Assembly (NCBI GenBank): GCA_965221765.1
Contig: OZ244911.1
Coordinates: 2,232,001 to 2,296,000, forward strand
DNA: 64,000 nucleotides
Source: Bin25 sp965221765
Lineage (GTDB): Bacteria > Bacteroidota > Bacteroidia > Flavobacteriales > Flavobacteriaceae
Reading direction: 5' to 3'
Shown here one piece after another: positions 1 through 8,515 of this stretch (position 1 is the first letter of the stretch; every line of letters begins with the position of its first letter). Made by a program: the position numbers and the translations under genes. Below the pieces are notes generated by a model. It ran no database searches. It was not told the DNA's origin and saw nothing but the letters and a program-made list of their open reading frames with translations.

Positions 1-96
1 TAAAATAACTCGGTACGAAGTTTCGCGTTCTTTCAAAATTCTTGAAAGAATTTTTCTATTCGCTTCAAGGTCATCGACAATCAGTATTGTGTTCAT
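1..96 (-). CDS. Response regulator receiver domain, N-terminal part only
   Basis: Read from 96 towards 1, 32 codons are open and begin MNTILIVDDLEANRKIL, the beta1/alpha1 start of a CheY-like receiver domain. The DD pair at residues 8-9 would be the magnesium-binding acidic residues. The gene runs off the window, so the phospho-acceptor aspartate and any output domain are not visible. Its ATG (94-96) overlaps the TGA of the mechanosensitive channel gene by four bases (ATGA), so the two are probably translationally coupled. The family is clear from the motif, but the partner kinase and output are unknown. Confidence 0.8.
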   Translation of the reverse strand, partial: MNTILIVDDLEANRKILSRILKERETSYRVIL

Positions 97-941
97 TTTG
101 ATTTATCTATTATATTTAAATCTTCTGGAAAATGTAATGTGCGTTGAGGAAATGGTATGTTAATATCTTCTAAAGAAAACTTCTCAAAAATCAGATATCG
201 AATATCACTTTGAACGATATGAGAAAAAAAACTGTCTTTGACAGCAAAAACCAATTTAAAAATCAATGCGTTATCACCAAAGTCATCAAAAAGTACAACC
301 GGTCTAGGCGTTTCTAATACGGCATGATGATTTTTGGCAATATCGAGTAAGATTTCTTTGACTTTATAGGGAATCGAATCATAAGAAACGCCTATTTCTA
401 CAACTTCTCTCGTCATGGATTCATTTTCTGTATAATTATACAAAATAGTGGACATGAATTTATGATTTGGAATCACCAATATTTTATTTTCTCTAGTTAC
501 GGCTCTAGTGGTTCTGAGTCTTATATTCATGACACGGCCAACTTTACCTTCAACTTCAATCACATCTCCAACATGTACAGCTTGATCAGATAATATAAAT
601 ATACCCGATATGATGTCTTGGAAAAAAGTCTGAAGTGCAAAACCAATACCGACCAATAAAGCAGCTGAAGCTGCAAACAAGGCCGTAACATTAATGCCGA
701 TATTACTGAAAATAATTAGTAAAACAACGATGTAAATGAAATAGTTAACAAAGACAAAAACACTACGAAATTTTTCTCTAGCATCTCTAGATAGTGTTCT
801 GTAAATGATGTGCCGAAACAATCTCAATAAAAAATATGTAAGAACAAGAGAAGCAATGGAAATGACTATTATCTTAGGTGTGATGACAAAGTCCTCTCCT
901 AGTACCAAAACCGAATTAAATAATTCGTTGATTTGTTCCAA
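93..941 (-). CDS. MscS-family small-conductance mechanosensitive channel
   Basis: This 282-residue protein has the layout of a minimal MscS channel, which opens under membrane tension to release solutes during hypo-osmotic shock. Three hydrophobic segments lie at about residues 22-40, 60-85 and 88-110. The third carries the Ala/Gly-rich pore helix (AASAALLVGIGFALQ). It is followed by the beta domain (DVIEVEGKVGRVMNI, about 125-140) and an alpha/beta C-terminus. The length matches the E. coli MscS type rather than the large MscK/MscM type. Its stop overlaps the start of a response-regulator gene. The family assignment is secure; gating properties cannot be read from the sequence. Confidence 0.9.
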   Translation of the reverse strand: MEQINELFNSVLVLGEDFVITPKIIVISIASLVLTYFLLRLFRHIIYRTLSRDAREKFRSVFVFVNYFIYIVVLLIIFSNIGINVTALFAASAALLVGIGFALQTFFQDIISGIFILSDQAVHVGDVIEVEGKVGRVMNIRLRTTRAVTRENKILVIPNHKFMSTILYNYTENESMTREVVEIGVSYDSIPYKVKEILLDIAKNHHAVLETPRPVVLFDDFGDNALIFKLVFAVKDSFFSHIVQSDIRYLIFEKFSLEDINIPFPQRTLHFPEDLNIIDKSK

Positions 942-1058
942 GTCGATTAAGAAAAGTCCAAATTTAAGTATTTAAAACCCAAAGATTAATGAGCAACTTT
1001 TGCCACTCATTACAAGGTTTTAATAAAAAAGATGGAGTTACGACCAAAGTGGCATCAC

Positions 1059-2183
1059 TTATTCAGAATAAACACAGCCTTTCCCCGATCGATTGCAACC
1101 CTTGTAGAGCATTTGTAAATTTTCTACCTTTGTCTCACCGCCATCTCTCCAAGGAATGATGTGATCTCCGTCCATTTCTTCAAATTCAAATTTTTTATCA
1201 GAAAATCGACACTGAGGATGAACACATCGTCCATGTTGCTCTTCGTATTTTTTTCTCTTTTGGGTCGGTGAAAAAACTCGTAATTTCAGACTTTTTTCAT
1301 CCTTAGTAAAAACGTAATCATAAATACCTTTTTTAGTTTGAACTTCATCATCTTGCATTAACTTCTTAACGTTTTCTTCTATTTCATCAGCATCATAATG
1401 ATTTCCTCCGTATCGATTGTATAAAATTCCCCAATGAATCCCTTTCATTTCTCTTCGATAATTGGTGAATGTTGCCTCCACCCAATTAGCAACTCTTCTA
1501 AAATATGCCCATAGAGGAACTGCATTTTCGTCATTTTGATGGATGGACATATACCCTTCTATGGTTCTTTTTGGTTCTTGGGAATCAGCTATCCATTTAA
1601 TGGCCGTTTCTAAATAATCTTGTCGATTGAAAGATCCATTTAAGTATTTGCTAAAGACTCGATAAGCAGGACAGTTACTCCGGCTAAAGTAGCGTTTTGC
1701 ATCTGCAACCCAACTTCCATGATAAATAGCATTAAGCAATTCTTGTTTTTCTAATTTTTCACCAGCAATATTGATAATTTCAAACCATTTTAACTTTTCA
1801 CTTGGCTCACCATCACAGATATAAATATCTAATTCATAATTTAAAAACCATTTTTGTTCATCATCTTGTAAATTATGAAAATATCTTTCATTAAAGGAAA
1901 AGTCTCCTTGATGATACTGACAAATGGAAATCGTTCGTTGCTGTCCATCAATCACCTCATATTGATTTTCTCCAATTTTAGCCCAATACATGACATTTAA
2001 AGGAAACCCTTCAAATACTGTATTAATCACAGCATCTCGTTGTTTGTCTTTGTAAACAAATTCTCGTTGATAAGGAGGTCTTATATCTAAATCCCCTCCA
2101 TATCCTTTGACACCTCCCTCACCATTATCACTATATTGTTCTACTAATTGTTTTATGGTTAAATTAAACTTTTTTACTTCCAT
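1059..2183 (-). CDS. DUF262 protein with C-terminal HNH nuclease domain
   Basis: The protein has 374 residues. The N-terminal part is a DUF262 (GmrS/ParB-like) fold, seen in RPPYQREFVYKDK at about 35-47 and the DGQQR motif at 79-83. DUF262 proteins can bind and hydrolyse nucleotides and occur in type IV and other DNA-defence nucleases. The C-terminus is an HNH nuclease: C320 and C325, D340-H341 in DHIIPW, N355 and C363-N364. The ATG at 2183 shares one base with the TAA that would end the upstream EcoRI-type methyltransferase once its reading frame is restored (TAATG), so the two look like a coupled modification/restriction pair. No methyltransferase domain is present in this protein. Nuclease activity is inferred from the motifs. 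The recognition sequence is unknown. Confidence 0.85.
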   Translation of the reverse strand: MEVKKFNLTIKQLVEQYSDNGEGGVKGYGGDLDIRPPYQREFVYKDKQRDAVINTVFEGFPLNVMYWAKIGENQYEVIDGQQRTISICQYHQGDFSFNERYFHNLQDDEQKWFLNYELDIYICDGEPSEKLKWFEIINIAGEKLEKQELLNAIYHGSWVADAKRYFSRSNCPAYRVFSKYLNGSFNRQDYLETAIKWIADSQEPKRTIEGYMSIHQNDENAVPLWAYFRRVANWVEATFTNYRREMKGIHWGILYNRYGGNHYDADEIEENVKKLMQDDEVQTKKGIYDYVFTKDEKSLKLRVFSPTQKRKKYEEQHGRCVHPQCRFSDKKFEFEEMDGDHIIPWRDGGETKVENLQMLYKGCNRSGKGCVYSE

Positions 2184-3167
2184 TATTTGGGGTTTTTATT
2201 TTTGATAATGATACGAGCGTAAGGATCTTTTCTTCCACTGATTCTTAATTGTTTGGGTTTAGGCAAACCTTTTTGCCTAAGCATAAAGAAATGTGGATTG
2301 ATATCCACTATCTCAAATTGCTTGGGATTGTATTTGGTAAGAAAAGTGATTGGTACACCCATATACCCCCCCCCAATTTTTTGGGATATTATTGACTTTA
2401 CTAACCTCTATAGCATCGTAGTTTTCATAACGAGGGTATTCATTTTCATCATGTTCTTTAAAAAGAATGATTTTCTCTTTTCTTTTAAAGTGTCTTAAAT
2501 TAGTGTACCAACCAACATTTCCAAACTTTTGGAAGTATTTTTTTATATCATGGCAATACTTGCCTTTTGAATTATCTTTTCTAACTTCAAATTCTTTGAC
2601 TTTATTGACGCCTAACCAGATATGATTGTTTTTAATAAAAGGAAATATTTCTTTATATGAAATCGCATTATCACTACCAATAATTAGAAATTTCTTTTTA
2701 TATTCTATTAATTGTGCTACATACTCTCGAAATAATGAAAAAGGTGGATTGGTGCAAACAATATCCGCTTCTTTTAGAAATTCAATACTTTCTTTGCTTC
2801 GAAAATCACCATCACCTTCAAGATACTGAACATCAATTTCTTCATCATCCACCTGTCGATTCTTATTTTTATCTCCTTCATAAATCATATAGCAAGCCTT
2901 TTCATCTTGATGTTCCGAAAACTGAATCGGCAATCGATTTTTATAACAAGTGGCGATGACTTTTTTTAAACCTAAAAATTCAAAATTTTGAGTGAAGTAT
3001 TTAAAGAAATTACTGACTTTGGGATCATCACAATTACAATAAACTATTTTATCCTTAAAATGGTCTCTGTAATGTCTGAGTTCTTTTTCGATATCACTTA
3101 ACTGTGTATAAAACTCATCTTTTTTGTTTTTTTTAGCATATGCCAAATTTTGCTTATTGCTGGACAT
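2183..3167 (-). CDS. EcoRI-family adenine-specific DNA methyltransferase, out of frame at a G9 tract
   Basis: The protein resembles the M.EcoRI family of N6-adenine methyltransferases (motif IV NPPF at residues 140-143, in TNPPFSLFREYV). As it stands the frame reads 284 codons and stops at 2313. Right after KNWGG a run of nine G (coding strand) shifts into unrelated sequence (VYGCTNHF). The next frame continues YMGVPITFLTKYNPKQFEIVD and ends at 2183. With eight or eleven G the protein would be about 327 residues, close to M.EcoRI (326, from memory). Its TAA would then overlap the ATG of the DUF262-HNH gene by one base. The current state is either phase OFF, a true mutation, or a homopolymer sequencing error. 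The start at 3167 is the first ATG. Confidence 0.85.
2366..2374 (-). repeat. G9/C9 homopolymer inside methyltransferase gene
   Basis: Nine consecutive C on the plus strand (nine G on the coding strand) lie at about codon 266 of the restored methyltransferase. A change to 8 or 11 bases joins the two frames. Runs this long are rare in this AT-rich window and are typical contingency tracts for slipped-strand mispairing. Confidence 0.85.
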
Positions 3168-3423
3168 CGGAATTGGATTTCATTATTTTTTAATCAAAAA
3201 AGAGAATGCTTCGTTTATTTGTGTTTTTGTTTTTCAAAGATCTTCAAAAAGGGGCCTCTATTTCTTTTTTGGTCAGACGATGGGGGGGGGCATTTGAACC
3301 TATATTATTTGAACATAACGAGCATCCATCTTGTTACCGTCGTTCAACTATTTTTAGTCAACTTTTACTACTTCGCTATTTGAATCCCAAAAAATATACT
3401 CTGAGTTGATATTCTACGATTTC
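3168..3423. other. Intergenic region with a G9 tract upstream of the methyltransferase
   Basis: This 256-bp gap between the dnaJ stop and the methyltransferase start holds a second homopolymer: nine G at 3282-3290 on the plus strand, which is nine C about 115 bases upstream of the methyltransferase ATG. Short open frames on the plus strand here show no family features. I found no convincing TAnnTTTG box for the methyltransferase. The tract could alter promoter spacing or mark a decayed gene. Confidence 0.6.
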
Positions 3424-4533
3424 TCAACCAAACATATCTTTGATTTTTTCAAAAAAAGATTTATCACTCCTCGAGGGATTAGGATTGAAATTATCTTGAT
3501 TGAGCGCTTCTTGAAAAAATTCTGATTGTTCTTTGTCTAAAGTTTGGGGAATCCAAACATTAATATGAATCAATAAATCACCCGATACTCCAAAAAACCC
3601 CGCATCAGGGATTCCTTTACCCCTTATTCGAAGAGTTGTTCCAGATTGAGTGCCTGCATCAACTTTAATTCTGACCTTTTTACCACCTAATAATTCGATT
3701 TCTTTTTGAGTCCCTAAAATGGCTTCTGGAACACTTATATACAAATCATGATGTAGATTTTTACCTTCACGGACTAACGTGAGATGTGGTTGCTCTTCGA
3801 CAATAACAATAATATCACCGGATGGACCTCCCATGATACCGTCATTACCCTTGTTAGAAACTCGAATAGCTGATTCATGAGTCGATCCTGGTGGGATTTT
3901 TATTTGGACAGTGACATCTGTTAAAATACGCCCGAATTTATCAGCGTTAGGGATCTCATTAACCAGTGTTTTTCCTAATCCATTACATTGATTACACGTA
4001 GTCTGTGTTTGGACCTGCCCAATGAACGTATTAGATATTTTAGAAACATATCCCCTTCCATTACAAGCCTTACAAATTCCAAAACTAGCTTTTGGAGAAA
4101 GAGATCTCTTTTTGATTTTTAGATTTTTCTCAACACCATTGATGACCTCTTCCAAACTGAGTTTTAATTTGATTCTTAAATCTTCACCTTTATATGACGT
4201 ATTAGATCTACGACTGCTGCTTGAACTTCCAAAACCAAATGCTGAACCAAATCTTTCACCAAATTCGGCCATGATGTCTTGTATGTCAAAATCAAAAGAA
4301 GAGGATCCTTGAAAAGCAGAATGTCCAAATCGATCATATTTTTTTCTCTTTTCAGCATCTCCCAGTACGTTATAAGCCTCTGCTGCATCTTTAAATTTTT
4401 GTTCAGCTGTAGCATCATTGACGTTTCGATCGGGGTGATACTTCAAAGCTTGCTTCCGATAAGCTTTTTTTATCTCTTCTTGAGACGCTCCTTTAGAAAC
4501 TCCTAAAACATCATAATAATCTTTTTTCATCAA
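3424..4533 (-). CDS. dnaJ: Chaperone protein DnaJ with a reduced zinc domain
   Basis: DnaJ is the Hsp40 co-chaperone that delivers substrates to DnaK and stimulates its ATPase. The J domain occupies residues 4-70 with HPD at 33-35, followed by a G/F/S-rich linker to about 115 and the C-terminal beta-sandwich domains. The zinc-finger region is unusual. Canonical DnaJ has four CxxCxGxG repeats, but here only two are present (C154/C157 and C180/C183). By spacing and by the intervening sequence (VSKISNTFIGQVQTQTTC) they match repeats 2 and 3, which form zinc centre II; repeats 1 and 4 are gone. The gene follows grpE by two bases in the usual grpE-dnaJ order. Identity as DnaJ is firm; the effect of losing zinc centre I is inference. 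Confidence 0.95.
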   Translation of the reverse strand: MMKKDYYDVLGVSKGASQEEIKKAYRKQALKYHPDRNVNDATAEQKFKDAAEAYNVLGDAEKRKKYDRFGHSAFQGSSSFDFDIQDIMAEFGERFGSAFGFGSSSSSRRSNTSYKGEDLRIKLKLSLEEVINGVEKNLKIKKRSLSPKASFGICKACNGRGYVSKISNTFIGQVQTQTTCNQCNGLGKTLVNEIPNADKFGRILTDVTVQIKIPPGSTHESAIRVSNKGNDGIMGGPSGDIIVIVEEQPHLTLVREGKNLHHDLYISVPEAILGTQKEIELLGGKKVRIKVDAGTQSGTTLRIRGKGIPDAGFFGVSGDLLIHINVWIPQTLDKEQSEFFQEALNQDNFNPNPSRSDKSFFEKIKDMFG

Positions 4534-4535
4534 AA

Positions 4536-5171
4536 TTATTTACCGACCACAACTTTTGGATAGCGAATCACAACATCTTCGAGTTGATAGCCTTTTTCTG
4601 TGATATCAATAATTAGACCAGATTGAGACTTTTTATCAGTTGGAATATGAGCGATCGCTTCATGATGATCCCCATTAAAAACATCGCCGACATTAATATC
4701 AATTTGTTTTAAACCATTAGACTCCAATACTTGATAAAATTTTTTACTTATGAGTTCAAATCCTTCAATCACTTCGTTCTGGTTTACAGCATCTATTTTA
4801 TTATTGCTTGCCCTTTCAAAGTCATCCACAATACTCAAAAGCTGTCGTATTAAATCTTTATTGGCAGTCTTATATAGTTCTAATCTTTCTCTGGCTGTTC
4901 TTTTTCTATAATTTTCATATTCTGCAAAAACTCTGAGAAATTGATCTTCTTTACTTTTTAAATTTTTCTTTAGTTTGTCAACTTGTTTTTGATATTTATT
5001 TTGAATCTTCTTTTTGTCTTTATCGCTCGACTTCAAGTTCTTTTTTTTAGAATTGACACTTTCACTTTGAATGCTGTTACTTTCATTTGTTGACTCGTTT
5101 GCATCAACAGCTTGATTTGATTTGGAATCGATATTCATTTCTTCTTTTTTGTTTGGTTTACTCTTGTCCAT
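4536..5171 (-). CDS. grpE: Nucleotide exchange factor GrpE
   Basis: The 211-residue protein accelerates ADP release from DnaK. The first 70 or so residues are a low-complexity Ser/Asn/Lys-rich tail, then a long coiled-coil helix (about 60-110, KKNLKSKEDQFLRVFAEYENYRKRTARE). The four-helix region and the C-terminal beta wing follow, with the GrpE signature around GDVFNGDHHEAIAHIPTD. The stop is two bases from the dnaJ start, so both are on one transcript. A TAnnTTTG box sits at 5194-5201, about 23 bases ahead of the ATG, and probably drives the operon. The stress-chaperone role is known for the family. Confidence 0.95.
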   Translation of the reverse strand: MDKSKPNKKEEMNIDSKSNQAVDANESTNESNSIQSESVNSKKKNLKSSDKDKKKIQNKYQKQVDKLKKNLKSKEDQFLRVFAEYENYRKRTARERLELYKTANKDLIRQLLSIVDDFERASNNKIDAVNQNEVIEGFELISKKFYQVLESNGLKQIDINVGDVFNGDHHEAIAHIPTDKKSQSGLIIDITEKGYQLEDVVIRYPKVVVGK

Positions 5172-5193
5172 AATATATTTTTTTGCTAAACTT

Positions 5194-5201
5194 CAAATGT
5201 A
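5194..5201 (-). promoter_or_regulatory. Probable -7 box for grpE-dnaJ
   Basis: On the minus strand the sequence reads TACATTTG, a perfect match to the Bacteroidota -7 consensus TAnnTTTG. It would start transcription about 15-20 bases before the grpE ATG. A clear -33 TTTG at the expected distance is not visible, so this rests on the -7 box and its position. Confidence 0.45.
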
Positions 5202-5222
5202 TTGCCAAACCATGGCATTATG

Positions 5223-6131
5223 TCATTTTGTCACTTTCAAATCTTTTATACATGAATGGATTGTTGGGAATTTAAATACATACCCCTTATCCAATAATTT
5301 TTGAGCACTAACCGATTGACCATTTAATATCAGTTGACCTCGCTCACCCAAGAACAGCATAATTAATCTAGATGGAACCGAAATGAGCTTGGTTCTGTGT
5401 TTTTTAAAGCTAGCCATATTTTTTGTTAATTCTTTTTGAGAAATATAATCTGGAGCTACCAAATTATAGACTCCTAACCATTGATTTCTAAGGATTTCAT
5501 AAATAATTTGCACTGCATCATCAATATGAATCCATGAATATATCTGACGGCCTCTACCTAAAATCAATCCAATTCTTCCAAAAAGAAACATATTAAGAAT
5601 TGGATAAAATCCCCCTTTATTTGAAAAGATATGACCAAACCGAAGGAGCGTAGTCTTGATATTATTTTGTTCAAATTTCAAAGATTCTTTTTCCCAATTT
5701 TGGACTAAAGTTGATAAAAAGGATTTCGCTTTTTTAAAATTTTCTTCAGTTTGGCAAATATTAGACTCTGAACTGTATATTCCAATGGCAGATGCCGATA
5801 CATATTGTTTGATTTTGTGGTTCTTGTATTTTTGAATACTATTTTTTAATAACCGTGCAGATTCAATACGACTATCTACCAAAATCTGCTTTCCTCTTTT
5901 TGTCCAAGGACGTGAAACTCGTGTTCCAGAAAGATTAATAATAGCATGAACGCTTTTAAAACATGAGTCATCAATTGTATTTGTTCCCGGATTCCAATAA
6001 TAGGCATTAGAATCTTTAGCAGTTAACTGTTTACTTCTGGTGAGATAAACGACTTGGATGCTATTAGATATTAGAAATTCTTTTAAAGCACTACCTACCA
6101 ATCCAGTTGCTCCAGCGATTAATACTTTCAT
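5223..6131 (-). CDS. TIGR01777-type NAD(P)-binding epimerase (YfcH-like)
   Basis: This 302-residue Rossmann-fold protein begins with the dinucleotide-binding motif GATGLVGSAL (residues 7-16). It continues as an extended short-chain dehydrogenase with the conserved GTRVSRPWTKRGKQ segment near 69-82 and a C-terminal DUF1731-like part (SVPSRLIMLFLGERGQLILNG). Members such as E. coli YfcH have no settled substrate; some relatives have been linked to cell division or chloroplast functions. The gene starts one base after the mnmD stop, so the two are co-transcribed. The enzymatic activity is unassigned. Confidence 0.85.
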   Translation of the reverse strand: MKVLIAGATGLVGSALKEFLISNSIQVVYLTRSKQLTAKDSNAYYWNPGTNTIDDSCFKSVHAIINLSGTRVSRPWTKRGKQILVDSRIESARLLKNSIQKYKNHKIKQYVSASAIGIYSSESNICQTEENFKKAKSFLSTLVQNWEKESLKFEQNNIKTTLLRFGHIFSNKGGFYPILNMFLFGRIGLILGRGRQIYSWIHIDDAVQIIYEILRNQWLGVYNLVAPDYISQKELTKNMASFKKHRTKLISVPSRLIMLFLGERGQLILNGQSVSAQKLLDKGYVFKFPTIHSCIKDLKVTK

Positions 6132-6132
6132 T

Positions 6133-6813
6133 TTAATGTTTTACAGCTCGAGTGATTTCTCTTTTACCTCGTGGCCCATTTATTCTTTCAATATTCATAT
6201 TGGACTTTATTAGAGCATTTCTTAATTCTCTAAAAGCGGCATAGGTAATAAATACACCATTGTTTTTTACGTGATTAGCGATTAATTGAATTAATTCAAG
6301 TTTCCATAATTCTGGTTGTAAAAACTTGGCAAATACGTCGTAATATACCAAATCATATTTTTTTTCAAAAGAAAAGTGTTCAACTTTAGATTTTATTTTT
6401 TGAATGCTGATGGTTGATTGAAAACATTGAAAACTTGCCCATGGTAATCGATGTAATTCAAATAATTCATGAGATGAAAAATAACTATTAAAAGAATTGT
6501 TCAGTGAAAACTTTTCAATTTCATCCATACTCAATGGATAAGCTTCAATAGCATCATATGAGACTTCTATATCCATGTTTTTTAATTTCGCTGAAGTCAG
6601 CAAAAAATTCAAGCCTGTTCCAAAACCAATTTCAAGAAGTTCCAAACGTGACTTTAATGGATTTAATTTTAACCAATATTCTAATCCACTGTTAATATAA
6701 ACATGGAGAGATTCTGTTAACGCTCCGTGCTTGGAGTGATATGATTCATTTTTATGAGGCAAAAAAAATGTCGGCGAGCCATCGGCTGTGATTTTTAATT
6801 GTCTTTGCATCAT
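6133..6813 (-). CDS. mnmD: MnmD-type tRNA wobble-uridine methyltransferase
   Basis: The protein belongs to the Methyltransf_30 (DUF752) family, the methyltransferase half of E. coli MnmC. It converts 5-aminomethyl-2-thiouridine at tRNA position 34 to the methylaminomethyl form using SAM. The SAM-binding loop is visible as LEIGFGTGLNFLL (about residues 59-71), and the family segment YDVFAKFLQPELW follows near 153-165. At 226 residues it lacks the FAD oxidase half (MnmC1), the usual situation in Bacteroidota. Two adjacent ATG codons could start it (6813 or 6810). A TAAATTTG element lies at 6822-6829 on the same strand, very close to the start, and may be part of its promoter. Confidence 0.88.
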   Translation of the reverse strand: MMQRQLKITADGSPTFFLPHKNESYHSKHGALTESLHVYINSGLEYWLKLNPLKSRLELLEIGFGTGLNFLLTSAKLKNMDIEVSYDAIEAYPLSMDEIEKFSLNNSFNSYFSSHELFELHRLPWASFQCFQSTISIQKIKSKVEHFSFEKKYDLVYYDVFAKFLQPELWKLELIQLIANHVKNNGVFITYAAFRELRNALIKSNMNIERINGPRGKREITRAVKH

Positions 6814-6881
6814 TTCAAATACAAATTTACTTGGTATGAAATAGAATTTTTAATTTTGATAACTGTTTCATATGATCTAAA

Positions 6882-7934
6882 ATGAAAATAACAAAAGTCT
6901 CAACATCACGTATTGATCAAGTTGATTTTGAACACATTTCCTTTGGTTCTATTTTTTCAGATCACATGGTGCAGGCAGTCTTCGAAAATGGGAAATGGAA
7001 TCAGCTTGAAATCATTCCTTATGGAGACTTTAAAATTTCACCAGCTGCTAATGTTTTCCATTATGGTCAGGCCGTTTTTGAAGGAATGAAATCATACAAA
7101 GACGAAAGAGAAAACATTTTGTTATTCCGACCAAAAGATCATTGTAGTAGACTTCAAAAATCTGCTATGAGATTACAAATTCCTCCTATTCCTACTGAAT
7201 ATTTTTTTCAAAGTTTAGAAGAACTATTAAAACTTGATTCTAATTGGATAAAATCAGGGACCGGAAATTCTCTTTATGTCAGACCTTTTATTATTGGAGA
7301 TTCTCCAGAAATTCAAGCGGCACCATCCAACATCTTCAAATTCATGATTATTTGTTCTCCAGCCAAATCTTATTATGATGAACATCACCAAATGAGAGTT
7401 TTAGTCGATACACAACATAGTAGAGCGGCAACTGGTGGTGTAGGATATGTTAAAGCCGCAGGAAATTATGGAGCTCAATTTTTTCCAACTCAATTAGCAA
7501 TTGAACAAGGTTACCAACAAATTATTTGGACAGATTCTACTAGGCGTCAATACATTGAAGAGTCAGGAACTATGAATTTATTTTTTAGAATTAATGATAC
7601 CTTGTTAACACCGCCAATTTCCGATCGAATACTTGATGGCATCACCAGAAGAAGTGTCATCCAAATTGCTAATGATTTAAAGATTCCCATTGAAATCAGA
7701 CCTGTTAAAATCAGTGAAATCGTCCAAGCTAGTGATGATGGTTCTTTAAAAGAAATTTTTGGTACCGGCACAGCAGTCGTTATTTGCCCTATTGCAGAGT
7801 TTAATTATCATACTAAAAATTACAAAGCTAATTGGCCTCAAGAGACCTATGCACAAAAAATCAAAAAAATAATCACTGACATCCAGTACAACTTCACCGA
7901 TGACCCCTATGGATGGAGATATCACGTAACATAA
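6882..7934 (+). CDS. ilvE: Branched-chain amino acid aminotransferase
   Basis: The 350-residue fold-type IV PLP enzyme transaminates Leu, Ile and Val with 2-oxoglutarate, the last biosynthetic and first catabolic step for these amino acids. The PLP lysine lies in YVKAAGNYGAQ (K191). Further family marks are FHYGQAVFEGMKSYK near residues 59-73, the phosphate-binding DGITRRSVI and the GTGTAVVICPI stretch. The length is typical for the bacterial BCAT II type. The gene stands alone, divergent from mnmD and convergent with the pyrophosphohydrolase gene. Confidence 0.95.
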   Translation: MKITKVSTSRIDQVDFEHISFGSIFSDHMVQAVFENGKWNQLEIIPYGDFKISPAANVFHYGQAVFEGMKSYKDERENILLFRPKDHCSRLQKSAMRLQIPPIPTEYFFQSLEELLKLDSNWIKSGTGNSLYVRPFIIGDSPEIQAAPSNIFKFMIICSPAKSYYDEHHQMRVLVDTQHSRAATGGVGYVKAAGNYGAQFFPTQLAIEQGYQQIIWTDSTRRQYIEESGTMNLFFRINDTLLTPPISDRILDGITRRSVIQIANDLKIPIEIRPVKISEIVQASDDGSLKEIFGTGTAVVICPIAEFNYHTKNYKANWPQETYAQKIKKIITDIQYNFTDDPYGWRYHVT

Positions 7935-7969
7935 CCTTACTCGATTAAATCGCTAATTGAATATGATAT

Positions 7970-8368
7970 CTATGAAATATATTTATTTATAATTGTGGCA
8001 AGTTTAGGAGGACTATAGTTTTTGCTTTTGATGACTTTTCCATCTTTTCTGTAAATCGGTTTTCCATCCATATTTAGTTTACTCATATTGCTTCGATGGA
8101 TTTCCTTAAATACCTCTTCTATTAATTCTTGACAACCATGTGTTATTATCGTTCCACATAAGATATAGAGCATGTCACCTAATGCATCTATCGTTTCAAC
8201 CAAGTCTCCTTTAATAGCCGCTTGATAATACTCCCTGGTTTCTTCTATCATCAATCGGTGTCTAAGTTTGATGATGTCCTTTTTGAGAGCAACTGTAGGT
8301 ATATTATTATTGTCTAATCCGAAAGCGTCATGAAATTCCGTCACGAGTGAAATAGGTGCTTTTATCAT
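7970..8368 (-). CDS. MazG/PRA-PH-superfamily nucleotide pyrophosphohydrolase
   Basis: The protein is an all-alpha NTP pyrophosphohydrolase-like domain. The metal-binding acidic pattern is seen in MIEETREYYQA and in DLVETIDALGDMLYIL (E-x3-D type). Such proteins hydrolyse (d)NTPs or related nucleotides to the monophosphate, often as house-cleaning enzymes. I place the start at the ATG at 8368 (MIKAPISLVTEF), giving 132 residues. The open frame reaches back to 8434, but the extra 22 residues look unlike a domain start. The C-terminal GKPIYRKDGKVIKS segment is common in this subgroup. The substrate cannot be told from sequence. Confidence 0.8.
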   Translation of the reverse strand: MIKAPISLVTEFHDAFGLDNNNIPTVALKKDIIKLRHRLMIEETREYYQAAIKGDLVETIDALGDMLYILCGTIITHGCQELIEEVFKEIHRSNMSKLNMDGKPIYRKDGKVIKSKNYSPPKLATIINKYIS

Positions 8369-8515
8369 ATATATTTCTAATTGCTGAAACTTGTAAAAAT
8401 CTGTAAGCCCTTTATTAAAGGGCCTTGAGTACAAATATATGGTTCTAAAATCTCAAAATGCTAATAAACTCTATTTTCAGTACCAATCTTATAACCCAAA
8501 TAATATCTCTAAAAA

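Noticed and set aside
2253..2498. Plus-strand open frame of 81 codons
   Set aside because: It lies antisense to the frameshifted 3' end of the methyltransferase and has no family features.
3150..3409. Two overlapping plus-strand open frames around the G9 tract
   Set aside because: Low-complexity Phe/Leu-rich translations with no start context and no recognisable domain.
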